Below are positions 32,955-41,853 of a stretch of DNA of 64,000 nucleotides, one piece after another (position 1 is the first letter of the stretch; every line of letters starts with the position of its first letter). Made by a program: the position numbers and the translations under genes. Source of the stretch: Mycolicibacterium wolinskyi (GTDB lineage: Bacteria > Actinomycetota > Actinomycetes > Mycobacteriales > Mycobacteriaceae). Where the stretch lies: NCBI RefSeq assembly GCF_002101965.1, contig NZ_LQQA01000006.1, positions 62,001 through 126,000 on the forward strand, in the 5' to 3' direction. Below the pieces are notes generated by a model. The model had not been told where the DNA came from. It saw only the letters and a list, made by a program, of their open reading frames with translations, and did no database searches.

Positions 32955-34469
32955 GTGGCTCAACCAATCGCCGAGCTCGACGGCATCGCCAAGTCCTACA
33001 ACGCCAACACGGTGTTGCGCGACGTGTCGCTGAAGCTGCTACCCGGCCGGGTGCATGTGCTGGCGGGGGAGAACGGTGCAGGCAAATCCACATTGATCAA
33101 AATTCTGTCGGGCGCGCAGCGCAGTGACAGCGGTCGTGTTCTCATCGACGGGCAGCCCGTCGAGCTCGCCGGGCCCCGCGACGCCCGGGCGCGCGGGGTT
33201 GCCGTCGTCCACCAGGAACTCAGCCTCGTCCCCGAGCTGACGGTCGCCGACAACATCGTGCTCGGTCGCGAGCCGCGGCGGCGCGGGGCACGCCTGGACC
33301 GGCGACGAGCGACCGGGGATGCCACCGCGGCGCTCGCCCTCATCGGCGCGAACATCGACTCGGGCGCGCGGGTTGCGACGCTGACCTCCGGTGAACAGCA
33401 GCTCGTCGAGATCGGACGCGCCCTGGCCGAACAACCCCGGCTGCTGATCCTCGACGAACCGACCGCGGCGCTCTCGCAACGCGAGGCCGACCGGCTGCTA
33501 CAGATCGTGGCCGAGCTTCGCGATAGTGGCCTGGCCATTCTCTACATCAGCCACCGGATGGAGGAGATCGCCCGGATCGCAGACGAAGTCACAGTTCTGC
33601 GCGACGGCACCGTGACCGACCACATGCTGGCCGACGAGATGACCGAGGATCGGATCGTCACCTCGATGGTCGGCAGGCCGGTCCAGAATCTGTTCAGCCA
33701 AGCGACCGCCGCTGACCCCGACAACGTCCGGCTCCAGGTGCGCGGACTGTGCTCCGCGTCGATCGGCGCCGCCGACTTCGACGTGCACCGCGGCGAGGTT
33801 CTCGGCCTCGCCGGGATAGTGGGCGCCGGACGCAGCGAACTGTGCCGGCTCATCGCCGGCGTGGACGGGGCGGCCGGTGGTTCGGTGACCGTCGACGGCG
33901 AAACCGTCGAACTCCGTGGGATCGCCGGTGCCGCGTCGGCCGGAATCGCGATGTTGCCGGAAAGCCGCAAAACGCAAGGGCTCTTCCTCGACATGTCGAT
34001 CGCCGACAATGTGTGCCTGGGCACCGCTTGCGGCCGTGAGCGTTTCGGGCGCACTACGCGTTCGAGTCGACGACGCGGGGCCAAACCGCTCACCGATGCG
34101 ATGCGGGTGAAATCGACCGACCTCGACCAGCCGGTGGGGCAGCTCTCCGGTGGCAATCAGCAGAAGGTGCTGCTGGCCCGCTGTCTGGCCAAGCAGCCGA
34201 AAGTGCTGATCCTCGACGAGCCGACCCGTGGGGTGGATGTCGGCGCCAAGGCCGACATCTACGCGCTGATCGAGCAGGTGGCCCGCTCCGGCGTGGCCAT
34301 CGTCCTGGTGTCCTCCGAATTGCCGGAGCTTCTCGGCCTGGCCGACCGGGTGCTGGTCATGCGCCAGGGCCGCGTCGTGGTTGCGCTGTCCGGAACAGAA
34401 GCCAACGAACACAACGTGATACGACACGCGACGGGCAGCGTTGCGAAGCCCATGGAGGTACAGTCATGA
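32955..34469 (+). CDS. Ribose-type ABC importer ATPase (RbsA/MglA family)
   Basis: A protein of about 504 residues with two fused ATPase domains. The first has Walker A GENGAGKS, signature LTSGEQQLVEIGRAL and Walker B LLILDEPTAAL. The second has the degenerate P-loop GIVGAGRSEL that is normal for this family, but a good signature LSGGNQQKV and Walker B LILDEPTRGVD. The start is uncertain: GTG 32940, TTG 32946 and GTG 32955 are all in frame. 32955 is preferred because GGGG lies nine bases upstream and it avoids overlap with the binding-protein gene. Overlaps the permease start (ATGA at 34466-34469). Confidence 0.92.
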   Translation: MAQPIAELDGIAKSYNANTVLRDVSLKLLPGRVHVLAGENGAGKSTLIKILSGAQRSDSGRVLIDGQPVELAGPRDARARGVAVVHQELSLVPELTVADNIVLGREPRRRGARLDRRRATGDATAALALIGANIDSGARVATLTSGEQQLVEIGRALAEQPRLLILDEPTAALSQREADRLLQIVAELRDSGLAILYISHRMEEIARIADEVTVLRDGTVTDHMLADEMTEDRIVTSMVGRPVQNLFSQATAADPDNVRLQVRGLCSASIGAADFDVHRGEVLGLAGIVGAGRSELCRLIAGVDGAAGGSVTVDGETVELRGIAGAASAGIAMLPESRKTQGLFLDMSIADNVCLGTACGRERFGRTTRSSRRRGAKPLTDAMRVKSTDLDQPVGQLSGGNQQKVLLARCLAKQPKVLILDEPTRGVDVGAKADIYALIEQVARSGVAIVLVSSELPELLGLADRVLVMRQGRVVVALSGTEANEHNVIRHATGSVAKPMEVQS

Positions 34470-35479
34470 CCCTCGACTATGCGCCACCGCCGACCACAGC
34501 CCGTCCGGCGAATACCGTAGGCCGGTTGCGCAGCGGAATGCTGTCGGCCGCAGACCGTCTCGGAGTGGCCGGGGCGCTGATCGCGCTGGTGCTTCTGTTC
34601 GCAGTCGTGGCACCGAATTTCGCCACACCGGACAACCTGCTCGACGTCGCACGGCAGATCTCGGTCACCGCGATCCTCGGCGCCGGGCTGACGTTCGTGA
34701 TCATCACCGCAGGCATCGACCTCTCGGTGGGATCGGCTGTCGGTGTGACGGCTTTCGTCGGGGTGGCGCTGGCGCTCAACGGCTTTCCGGCGGCGCTTGC
34801 GATCCTCGGTGCGGTGCTCACAGGTGTCGTGATCGGTGCGGTCAACGGTCTGCTGGTCGCATGGGTGGGGCTCGCGTCGTTCATCGTCACCTTGGCTGCG
34901 CTGACGTACCTGCGCGGCATCACCTATGTCGGCACCGATGGCACGACGATGTTCTCCACCACCCTGAACTATGCGCGGTTGGGACACGGCTCGCTGCTCG
35001 GCATCCCGATTCCCGTGCTCATCATGGTCGCCGTGTTCGGGAGCGGTTGGTACGTGCTGAACCGCACGGTGTTCGGTCGCTGGGTGACCGCGGTCGGCGG
35101 GAACGCCGAAGCCGCCCGGTTGGCCGGAATCCCGGTCAAGCGCGTGCTGGTGAGTGTGTATATCATCTCGGGCCTCTGCGCCGCGATCGGCGGTGTGATC
35201 GCATCCGCCCGGCTGCAGAGTGCGGTCCCCGACCTCGGCGCCGGCTATGAACTGTCGGCCATCGCCGCCGTCGTGCTGGGCGGCACGTCGCTGATGGGCG
35301 GACGCGGTTCCCTTGTCGGCACCCTGATCGGCGCGGCCATCATCGGCGTCCTGATCAACGGCATGACGCTGCTGGACGTCTCGTCGTTCTACCAGCAGAT
35401 CATTCAAGGCGTCGTGATCGTCCTCGCTGTCGCGCTGGACCGGCTACGCACACGCGGTGCCGCGAAGGAGGCTGCGTGA
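34466..35479 (+). CDS. Ribose-type ABC importer permease (RbsC family)
   Basis: A 337-residue permease with eight to ten predicted helices. Family markers are the ILGAGLTFVIITAGIDLSVGS block (helices 2-3), the ATPase-contacting loop containing GGNAEAARLAGI, and the C-terminal LGGTSLMGGRGS motif. It forms a homodimeric channel with the adjacent ATPase. Four-base overlaps on both sides couple it to the ATPase and to the epimerase-like gene. Confidence 0.93.
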   Translation: MTLDYAPPPTTARPANTVGRLRSGMLSAADRLGVAGALIALVLLFAVVAPNFATPDNLLDVARQISVTAILGAGLTFVIITAGIDLSVGSAVGVTAFVGVALALNGFPAALAILGAVLTGVVIGAVNGLLVAWVGLASFIVTLAALTYLRGITYVGTDGTTMFSTTLNYARLGHGSLLGIPIPVLIMVAVFGSGWYVLNRTVFGRWVTAVGGNAEAARLAGIPVKRVLVSVYIISGLCAAIGGVIASARLQSAVPDLGAGYELSAIAAVVLGGTSLMGGRGSLVGTLIGAAIIGVLINGMTLLDVSSFYQQIIQGVVIVLAVALDRLRTRGAAKEAA

Positions 35480-36522
35480 GAAAGATAATGATCGTCGGAG
35501 CACATGGAGTCATCGGTGGCGCGGTGGCACGGGCAGCGGCCGAACAGGGCCGCGATATCGTCACGGTCGCCCGGCGCGGGCCGGTGTCACACAACGGCGG
35601 CGTGCTCGGCGAGCACATCACCGTGGACCTGCTCGACCGCGACTCCACGGTGACCGCGTTGTCGACCCGAGCGGATATCGACAGCGTCGTTTTCGCCGCC
35701 TACATCGAGAAGCCGACGATGGCCGAGACGATCGCACCCAACGTGACCATGCTCGCGAATCTGCTCGACGGTTTGGCCGCACATCCGGTGCGACGGGTTG
35801 TGCTGATCGGTGGTGGCAAGTCGTACGGAGAGCATCTGGGTGGATACAAGACCCCGGCCAAGGAATCCGATCCTCGGTTTCTCGGCCCGATCTTCTACAA
35901 CGACCAAGAGGATCTGCTCGTCGAACACGCGGAACGGCATGGCTATTCGTGGACGGTGCTGCGCCCCGATGCCGTCATCGGACCGAGTCTCGGATCTCCG
36001 ATGAACATGCTGACCGGCGTTGCGGTGTACGCGACCATCTGCAAACACCTTGGGGTGCCGCTTCGGTTCCCCGGCACCAATGGGGCCTGGACGGCACTGC
36101 ACCAGGCAACCGACGCCCGTGTGGTCGCCGACGCCACGCTGTGGGCGCTCGAGGCGTCGTCCGCCGAGAACGAGATCTTCAACGTCACCAACGGCGACCA
36201 TTTCCGGTGGCAGCACCTGTGGGCGGAGATCGCCGCGGACTTCGGCATGGACACCGCTCCGCCGCAACCGATGTCGTTACAAGAGCAGATGGCCGACAAG
36301 GCCGCCGTCTGGAACCGGATCGTCACCCAGCACGGCCTTCTGCCTCTTTCGCTCGACCGCGCAGTGTCCTGGCCGTTCGTCGACGACTGGTTCGGCAACG
36401 ACGGCGACATGGTGCAGAGCACCATCAAGATCCGGCAGGCCGGGTTCGGCGGCTGCCTCGACACCCATCAGAGCTTCATCGAGAACTTCGCCACGCTGCG
36501 GGCGCTCAACTTCATACCCTGA
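35476..36522 (+). CDS. NAD(P)-dependent epimerase/dehydratase-family protein (extended SDR)
   Basis: A 348-residue atypical or extended SDR. It opens with IMIVGAHGVIGGAVARAA (G-x-x-G-x-x-G), and the fold continues with VVLIGGGKSYGEHLG and the PAKESDPRF and SWTVLRPDAVIGPS blocks. This resembles the progesterone 5-beta-reductase/iridoid-synthase-like group (VLRPD...NMLT, FNVTNGDHFRW), which reduces enones. The usual Y-x-x-x-K is not obvious, as in that group. GTG start at 35476, overlapping the permease stop, with GAAGGAGG upstream. Reduction of an unsaturated carbonyl in the pathway is an inference. Confidence 0.8.
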   Translation: MRKIMIVGAHGVIGGAVARAAAEQGRDIVTVARRGPVSHNGGVLGEHITVDLLDRDSTVTALSTRADIDSVVFAAYIEKPTMAETIAPNVTMLANLLDGLAAHPVRRVVLIGGGKSYGEHLGGYKTPAKESDPRFLGPIFYNDQEDLLVEHAERHGYSWTVLRPDAVIGPSLGSPMNMLTGVAVYATICKHLGVPLRFPGTNGAWTALHQATDARVVADATLWALEASSAENEIFNVTNGDHFRWQHLWAEIAADFGMDTAPPQPMSLQEQMADKAAVWNRIVTQHGLLPLSLDRAVSWPFVDDWFGNDGDMVQSTIKIRQAGFGGCLDTHQSFIENFATLRALNFIP

Positions 36523-36542
36523 TACACGGAGGCACGATAGAT

Positions 36543-38285
36543 ATGACCACCACTGTCGACGAGGCGCTGGATTGCCACGAGATCGCCGCCAACTGGCTGT
36601 CGCGGTTCGACGCCGCACTGACGCTCGGATCGATCGAATCCGAGGACCTCTTCGATGTCGGCTGTCTGTGGCGCGACATCGTCGCCTTCACCGGTGACCT
36701 ACGCACATTTTCGGCCGGACGCATCGCCGCCGAGCTGACGGAACGGCAGGCAACCACCGCCGCCGCGAACTTTCGCATCGCGCCCGGCCACGTGGAACCA
36801 CGCGTCGTCGAGCGCAACGGTCAGGACTGCATCGAAGCGATCGTCGCGTTCGACCTGCCGATCGGCTCGGGCATCGGCGTGGTACGTCTCGTCCCGACCG
36901 CCGACGGTGTCCACCGGGCGCGGAACCTGTTCACGATGCTCGACGGCCTCAGCGACCACCCCGAACGAATCGGTGCCAATCGCCCTACCGGCCAGGCTGA
37001 TTCGTCGAAATTCGGCGGACCCAACTGGCTGGACCGCCGCATCGCGGCACGCTCGTACCTCGACCACGATCCGCAAGTGCTGATCGTCGGCGGCGGTCAG
37101 ACCGGGCTGGCGCTCGCCGCCCGTCTCGGGCAGCTCGACGTCGATGCCCTCGTGATCGACACCCATGAACGCCCGGGCGACAACTGGCGCAATCGATACC
37201 ATGCGCTGACGCTGCACAACGCGATCTGGCTCAACGACATGCCGTATCTGCCGTTCCCGCAGACATGGCCGGTGTTCGTGCCCAAGGACAAGCTCGCCGG
37301 CTGGTTCGAAACATACGTCGACGCAATGGAAATCAACTTCTGGGGCGGGTCGCGCTTCACCGGCGCAGAGTTCGATGAGCACACCGGTGTGTGGACGGCA
37401 CGAATCCAGCGCAGCGACGGCGAGACACGCGTCGTCCATCCGCGCCATATCGTCCTCGCGACCGGTGTCAGCGGCATCCCATACGTGCCCGAGGTCCCTG
37501 GTCTCGATGAGTTCACCGGAGATGTGCTGCACTCCAGCAGTTACACCGACGCCGCCAGGTACACCGGCAAACACGTCGTGGTGATCGGAACCGGCAACAG
37601 CGCTCACGATGTCGCGCAGGATCTGCACGCCAACGGTGCCCGGGTGACCATGGTGCAGCGGAGTTCGACGACCGTGGTCAGCATCGATCCGAGCGCGGCA
37701 GCCGTCGACGAGTCGTATCTGACCGCGCCGACGCTCGAAGATTCGGATCTGATCGGGCTTTCGGTGCCCTATCCCGATCTGGTCACCGGCAGCCAGCAGA
37801 TGACGGAACGGATCCGAGAGTTCGACAAGGAGCTCATCGCGGGCCTGGAGCGCATCGGATTCCGCACGGACTACGGCCACGATGACACCGGTCAGCAGAT
37901 GAAGTTCATGCGCCGCGGTGGCGGGTACTACCTGAACGTGGGTTGCTCGGACCTCCTGATCTCCGGCGAGATCGGCTTGGTCCAGAACGCCGACATCGAC
38001 CGCTTTGTCGCGGGCGGGGTGGCGATGCGTGACGGCTCGGTGCTGGCAGCCGATGCGGTCATCCTGGCCACCGGATTCCACGGCCAGCAGGAGAACGTAC
38101 GCCGGCTCATGGGCGACGCCGTCGCCGATGCGATCGGGCCGGTGTGGGGTTACGACGACGAGGGCGAGCTGCGAAACATGTGGCGCCCGACCGCACAACC
38201 GGGTCTGTGGTTCTCCGCGGGGAACTTCCAGATGTGCCGCACGTATTCGAAGGTGCTCGCGCTGCAATTGCGGATGCAGCTGTAG
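36543..38285 (+). CDS. Flavin-containing monooxygenase with N-terminal NTF2/SnoaL-like domain
   Basis: A 580-residue two-domain protein. Residues about 1-150 form a SnoaL/NTF2-like module (LDCHEIAANWLSRFDAAL, LWRDIVAFTGDLRTF). The rest is a class-B flavin monooxygenase with FAD motif LIVGGGQTGLALAAR near residue 180, the fingerprint F-x-G-x-x-x-H-x-x-x-Y (FTGDVLHSSSY) and a second NADPH motif VVIGTGNSAHDVA near residue 345. Such enzymes perform Baeyer-Villiger or N/S-oxidation, or plant YUC-like oxidative decarboxylation. The start at 36543 is chosen because a much longer in-frame extension (from 35457) runs inside the epimerase gene in another frame. GGAGG lies upstream. Last gene of the operon. 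Confidence 0.9.
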   Translation: MTTTVDEALDCHEIAANWLSRFDAALTLGSIESEDLFDVGCLWRDIVAFTGDLRTFSAGRIAAELTERQATTAAANFRIAPGHVEPRVVERNGQDCIEAIVAFDLPIGSGIGVVRLVPTADGVHRARNLFTMLDGLSDHPERIGANRPTGQADSSKFGGPNWLDRRIAARSYLDHDPQVLIVGGGQTGLALAARLGQLDVDALVIDTHERPGDNWRNRYHALTLHNAIWLNDMPYLPFPQTWPVFVPKDKLAGWFETYVDAMEINFWGGSRFTGAEFDEHTGVWTARIQRSDGETRVVHPRHIVLATGVSGIPYVPEVPGLDEFTGDVLHSSSYTDAARYTGKHVVVIGTGNSAHDVAQDLHANGARVTMVQRSSTTVVSIDPSAAAVDESYLTAPTLEDSDLIGLSVPYPDLVTGSQQMTERIREFDKELIAGLERIGFRTDYGHDDTGQQMKFMRRGGGYYLNVGCSDLLISGEIGLVQNADIDRFVAGGVAMRDGSVLAADAVILATGFHGQQENVRRLMGDAVADAIGPVWGYDDEGELRNMWRPTAQPGLWFSAGNFQMCRTYSKVLALQLRMQL

Positions 38286-38294
38286 GGCGCGCTC

Positions 38295-39317
38295 CTACGG
38301 CCCGGCGGCCAGCGTGGCCTTGCCGGTGCGTTCCTGCCCGGAGCGGTCCAGCCAGGTGAGGTCGATGACGTCACCGGGGTAGCGCCGGTCCAGCACGAGC
38401 GTGAGGGTGCGGGCCGAGTCGAGCGGCGTGCCGTCGATCACGGTGAGGGTGTCGCCGGGCATCAGGCCGGCGGCCTCGGCCGGGCCGCCGCGCAGCACGT
38501 CCTGGATGATCACGCCGGCGTTCTGGCGCGGTGCGGTGCGGACCCCGACGCCGAGGAGGGTCGGAGGTCCGATGTGCACGAGATCGGACGGGGTGCGGGA
38601 GCGGATCTGGCCTGCGACGGCCATCGCATCGTTGATCGGGATCGCGAACCCCTTGCCGCCCGGCCCCATCCGGAAGTTCACCGACGCGGCCGTCGTCATG
38701 CCGACCACCTGCCCGGCGCTGTTGACCACCGGGCCACCGGAATCACCGGCGCGAACCGGCGCGGCGAATTCGAACAGTCCGTTGAGTTCGTCGGTGCTTC
38801 CGGTCAGCTCGTCCTCGGCGTTGACCGTGCGGCCGAAGGCCGTGACGGTGCCGACCTCGCGGGTGAGCGGGGCGCCGGTGCCATGGGCATTGCCGAGCGC
38901 GACGACGGGTTCCCCTTCGGCGAGGGCGCGGGAATCGCCGATCGGTGCGACGGGCAGCCCGCCTGCCCCGCGCAACTGCAGCACCGCGATGTCGTTGCGC
39001 CGGTCGTACCCCACCAGGTCGGCCGCGAAAGACTGACCGGCGACCGTGGCGTTGATCGAGTTCGCGCCTTGGACGACGTGGTAGTTGGTGAGCACCTCGC
39101 CACCCGGCGACAGCACGATGCCCGTGCCGATGCCGTACGCCTGCTGGTAGTCGACGACGGTGTCGATCCGCGCTACCGCTGGCTCGACCTGAGCCGCGGC
39201 TGCGACCGGATCAGCCGGTGCGGCGGCGGCCGGTGCGGACGGGATGACCAGCGCCGCGGCGGTGGCGAATGCTGCCAGAAGTACTGACGTGACGGGTCGC
39301 GAGCGCAGTTTGCCCAT
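38295..39317 (-). CDS. Secreted trypsin-like serine protease with PDZ domain
   Basis: A 340-residue S1C (HtrA/DegP-like) protease. It has an N-terminal signal sequence with an Ala-rich cleavage region (IPSAPAAAAPADP, about residue 30). The catalytic triad is His in NYHVVQG, Asp in RRNDIAVLQL and Ser in RAGDSGGPVVN. A C-terminal PDZ domain (about 245-335) contains GLMPGDTLTVIDG. It is expected outside the membrane, cutting misfolded or specific envelope substrates. The start at 39317 (MGKLRSRP) is chosen over 39398, since it places the signal peptide at the N-terminus. It follows lucA by 44 bases in the same direction. Confidence 0.9.
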   Translation of the reverse strand: MGKLRSRPVTSVLLAAFATAAALVIPSAPAAAAPADPVAAAAQVEPAVARIDTVVDYQQAYGIGTGIVLSPGGEVLTNYHVVQGANSINATVAGQSFAADLVGYDRRNDIAVLQLRGAGGLPVAPIGDSRALAEGEPVVALGNAHGTGAPLTREVGTVTAFGRTVNAEDELTGSTDELNGLFEFAAPVRAGDSGGPVVNSAGQVVGMTTAASVNFRMGPGGKGFAIPINDAMAVAGQIRSRTPSDLVHIGPPTLLGVGVRTAPRQNAGVIIQDVLRGGPAEAAGLMPGDTLTVIDGTPLDSARTLTLVLDRRYPGDVIDLTWLDRSGQERTGKATLAAGP

Positions 39318-39361
39318 GAACCCATCTTGGCTGTGAGTTCGCCCGCTGTCGACGCGCAGGG

Positions 39362-40180
39362 TCAGTCCTCGACCGCGACGCCGCCGCGGGAACGCCACCG
39401 CAACCTGGAGTTACCGCCCTTGTTCGACGGCCGGCGATTGCGCAGTTTGCCGTTCGAGTTCTTGTCCTCATCGGACGCACTGGACTCATCAGTCCCATCG
39501 TCCTCAGCCGTGTCGTCGGCGGTCTCAGCGGTCTTCTCTGCGGGGGTGTCGGTCTCTTCGGCCGTCACCTCGGCAGGCTTTTCCTCGCTCTCGTCCGCGT
39601 CGGTGGTGTCCTCGACCTCATCGGCCTCGGACTTCTCGGCCTCGTCCTTGTCGGCTTCGTCTGCCGGCTCTTCTTCGGTCTCGGTCTTCTCGTCGGTATT
39701 GCCGCGACCGCGGCGCTTGCCCGTCTCACGAACCTTGAGCGGTTTCGGCGGCGGCGGGGGCAACTCGGCGACGAACGCCAGGTAGAAGCCGAACACACCG
39801 AGCAGGGCCATGGCCGCGGCTGCGCCGTAGATGCCGAACAACCACGGTCCGGCGGTGTCGAGCGACAGCCAGATCTCGGAGATCGCGGTGCCGACGATCA
39901 GCAGGCCGGCCAGCACGTGCAGCACGATCGACCAAGACCGCAGCCGCAGCGCGAGCTGAGGGGTGCCGAACTCGGGACGCTGGGTCCGCTGCAGCGTGAA
40001 CACCACGGGAAGCGCGGCCAGACCGATCAGCACACCGGTGACGATGCGCAGCACGAGCCCGACGGTCGGCGAGGTCTGGCCCATCAACTCGGGCCAGCGC
40101 GGGATGACGAAGAAGAAGTAGAGGCCTGCAGCGACGATTGAGAACGACGCGTGCCAGATCACCGCGACGGTGCGGCCCAT
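39362..40180 (-). CDS. lucA: LucA homologue (Rv3723-like membrane protein with acidic tail)
   Basis: A 272-residue protein with four predicted helices: about 6-25 (VAVIWHASFSIVAAGLYFFF), 38-58, 73-95 and 100-125. A Pro-rich turn (ELPPPPPKP), a short basic patch (KRRGRG), a roughly 90-residue very acidic Glu/Asp/Thr-rich stretch and a final basic segment follow. It occupies the position of M. tuberculosis Rv3723 (LucA) next to tRNA-Ser, ffs, aspC and dnaX. LucA stabilises Mce1 and Mce4 fatty-acid and cholesterol importers there. The identification rests on synteny and topology. The start at 40180 has GAGGAGGAGT upstream. Confidence 0.85.
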   Translation of the reverse strand: MGRTVAVIWHASFSIVAAGLYFFFVIPRWPELMGQTSPTVGLVLRIVTGVLIGLAALPVVFTLQRTQRPEFGTPQLALRLRSWSIVLHVLAGLLIVGTAISEIWLSLDTAGPWLFGIYGAAAAMALLGVFGFYLAFVAELPPPPPKPLKVRETGKRRGRGNTDEKTETEEEPADEADKDEAEKSEADEVEDTTDADESEEKPAEVTAEETDTPAEKTAETADDTAEDDGTDESSASDEDKNSNGKLRNRRPSNKGGNSRLRWRSRGGVAVED

Positions 40181-40203
40181 ACTCCTCCTCGGGTATCTAT
40201 GGG

Positions 40204-40245
40204 CCGGGGTGCGACCGGGCTGGTGATCAGCAGGTCGCACCCCGG
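40204..40245 (-). terminator. Strong hairpin between tRNA-Ser and lucA
   Basis: CCGGGGTGCGACC and GGTCGCACCCCGG form a perfect 13-bp stem with a 16-base loop. On the minus strand it begins 10 bases after the tRNA-Ser 3' end and finishes 24 bases before the lucA start. No U-run follows. It could terminate the tRNA transcript or act as a leader structure for lucA. Confidence 0.6.
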
Positions 40246-40254
40246 ACCCGAGTG

Positions 40255-40340
40255 CGGAGGATAGGGGATTTGAACCCCTGAGGGCTATTAACCCAACCCG
40301 CGTTCCAGGCGAGCGCCATAGGCCACTAGGCGAATCCTCC
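40255..40340 (-). tRNA. tRNA-Ser (anticodon GGA)
   Basis: An 86-base gene. The acceptor stem GGAGGAT (40340-40334) pairs with ATCCTCC (40262-40256), discriminator G at 40255; the CCA is not encoded. The D-arm contains CTAGTGGCCTATGG. The anticodon stem CTCGC/GCGGG holds the loop CTGGAAC, giving GGA (reads UCC/UCU). The long variable arm typical of serine tRNAs is present, and the T-arm reads AGGGGTTCAAATCCCCT. It is divergent from the SRP RNA gene. Confidence 0.95.
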
Positions 40341-40347
40341 GTCGGCA

Positions 40348-40353
40348 ATGGTA
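40348..40353 (-). promoter_or_regulatory. -10 element of the tRNA-Ser promoter
   Basis: TACCAT on the minus strand, seven bases upstream of the first tRNA base, in the correct position for a sigma-A -10 box. No clear -35 box is seen. Confidence 0.4.
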
Positions 40354-40399
40354 ACCGAAGCCGGGACCGCTCCCGTCCAGTCGGGGGCAGGGCAGGTAC

Positions 40400-40405
40400 T
40401 ACACT
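40400..40405 (+). promoter_or_regulatory. -10 element of the ffs promoter
   Basis: TACACT, seven bases before the predicted 5' end of the SRP RNA. The -35 region is poor, as is common in mycobacteria. Confidence 0.5.
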
Positions 40406-40412
40406 CACCCAT

Positions 40413-40505
40413 GGACCCCGCGCGGCGTCCATCCTGTGAACTCCCCCAGGGCCGGAAGGCAGCAAGGGTCAATGGGCTCTGGCGGGTGCGCGGGGTCCCC
40501 TATTT
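40413..40505 (+). ncRNA. ffs: Signal recognition particle RNA (small bacterial 4.5S type)
   Basis: The conserved SRP Alu-less hairpin is present. The closing stem GGACCCCGCGC (40413-40423) pairs with GCGCGGGGTCC (40488-40498). The apical core GGGCCGGAAGGCAGCAAGGGT (starting at 40449) contains the GGAA tetraloop and the asymmetric bulge that bind Ffh. The U-rich TATTTTT at 40501-40507 serves as terminator, so the 3' end lies close to 40505. The RNA targets nascent membrane and secreted proteins to FtsY. The aspC gene starts about 45 bases downstream. Confidence 0.93.
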
Positions 40506-40516
40506 TTGCCCGGTGA

Positions 40517-41827
<1,311 letters not shown>

Positions 41828-41853
41828 TCGGCATCGGTCGGTAGCCTTCTCCC

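Noticed and set aside
35457..36542. N-terminal extension of the FMO frame by about 360 residues
   Set aside because: The extension lies in a different frame over the epimerase gene and has no family-like sequence. An ATG with GGAGG at 36543 gives a sensible start.
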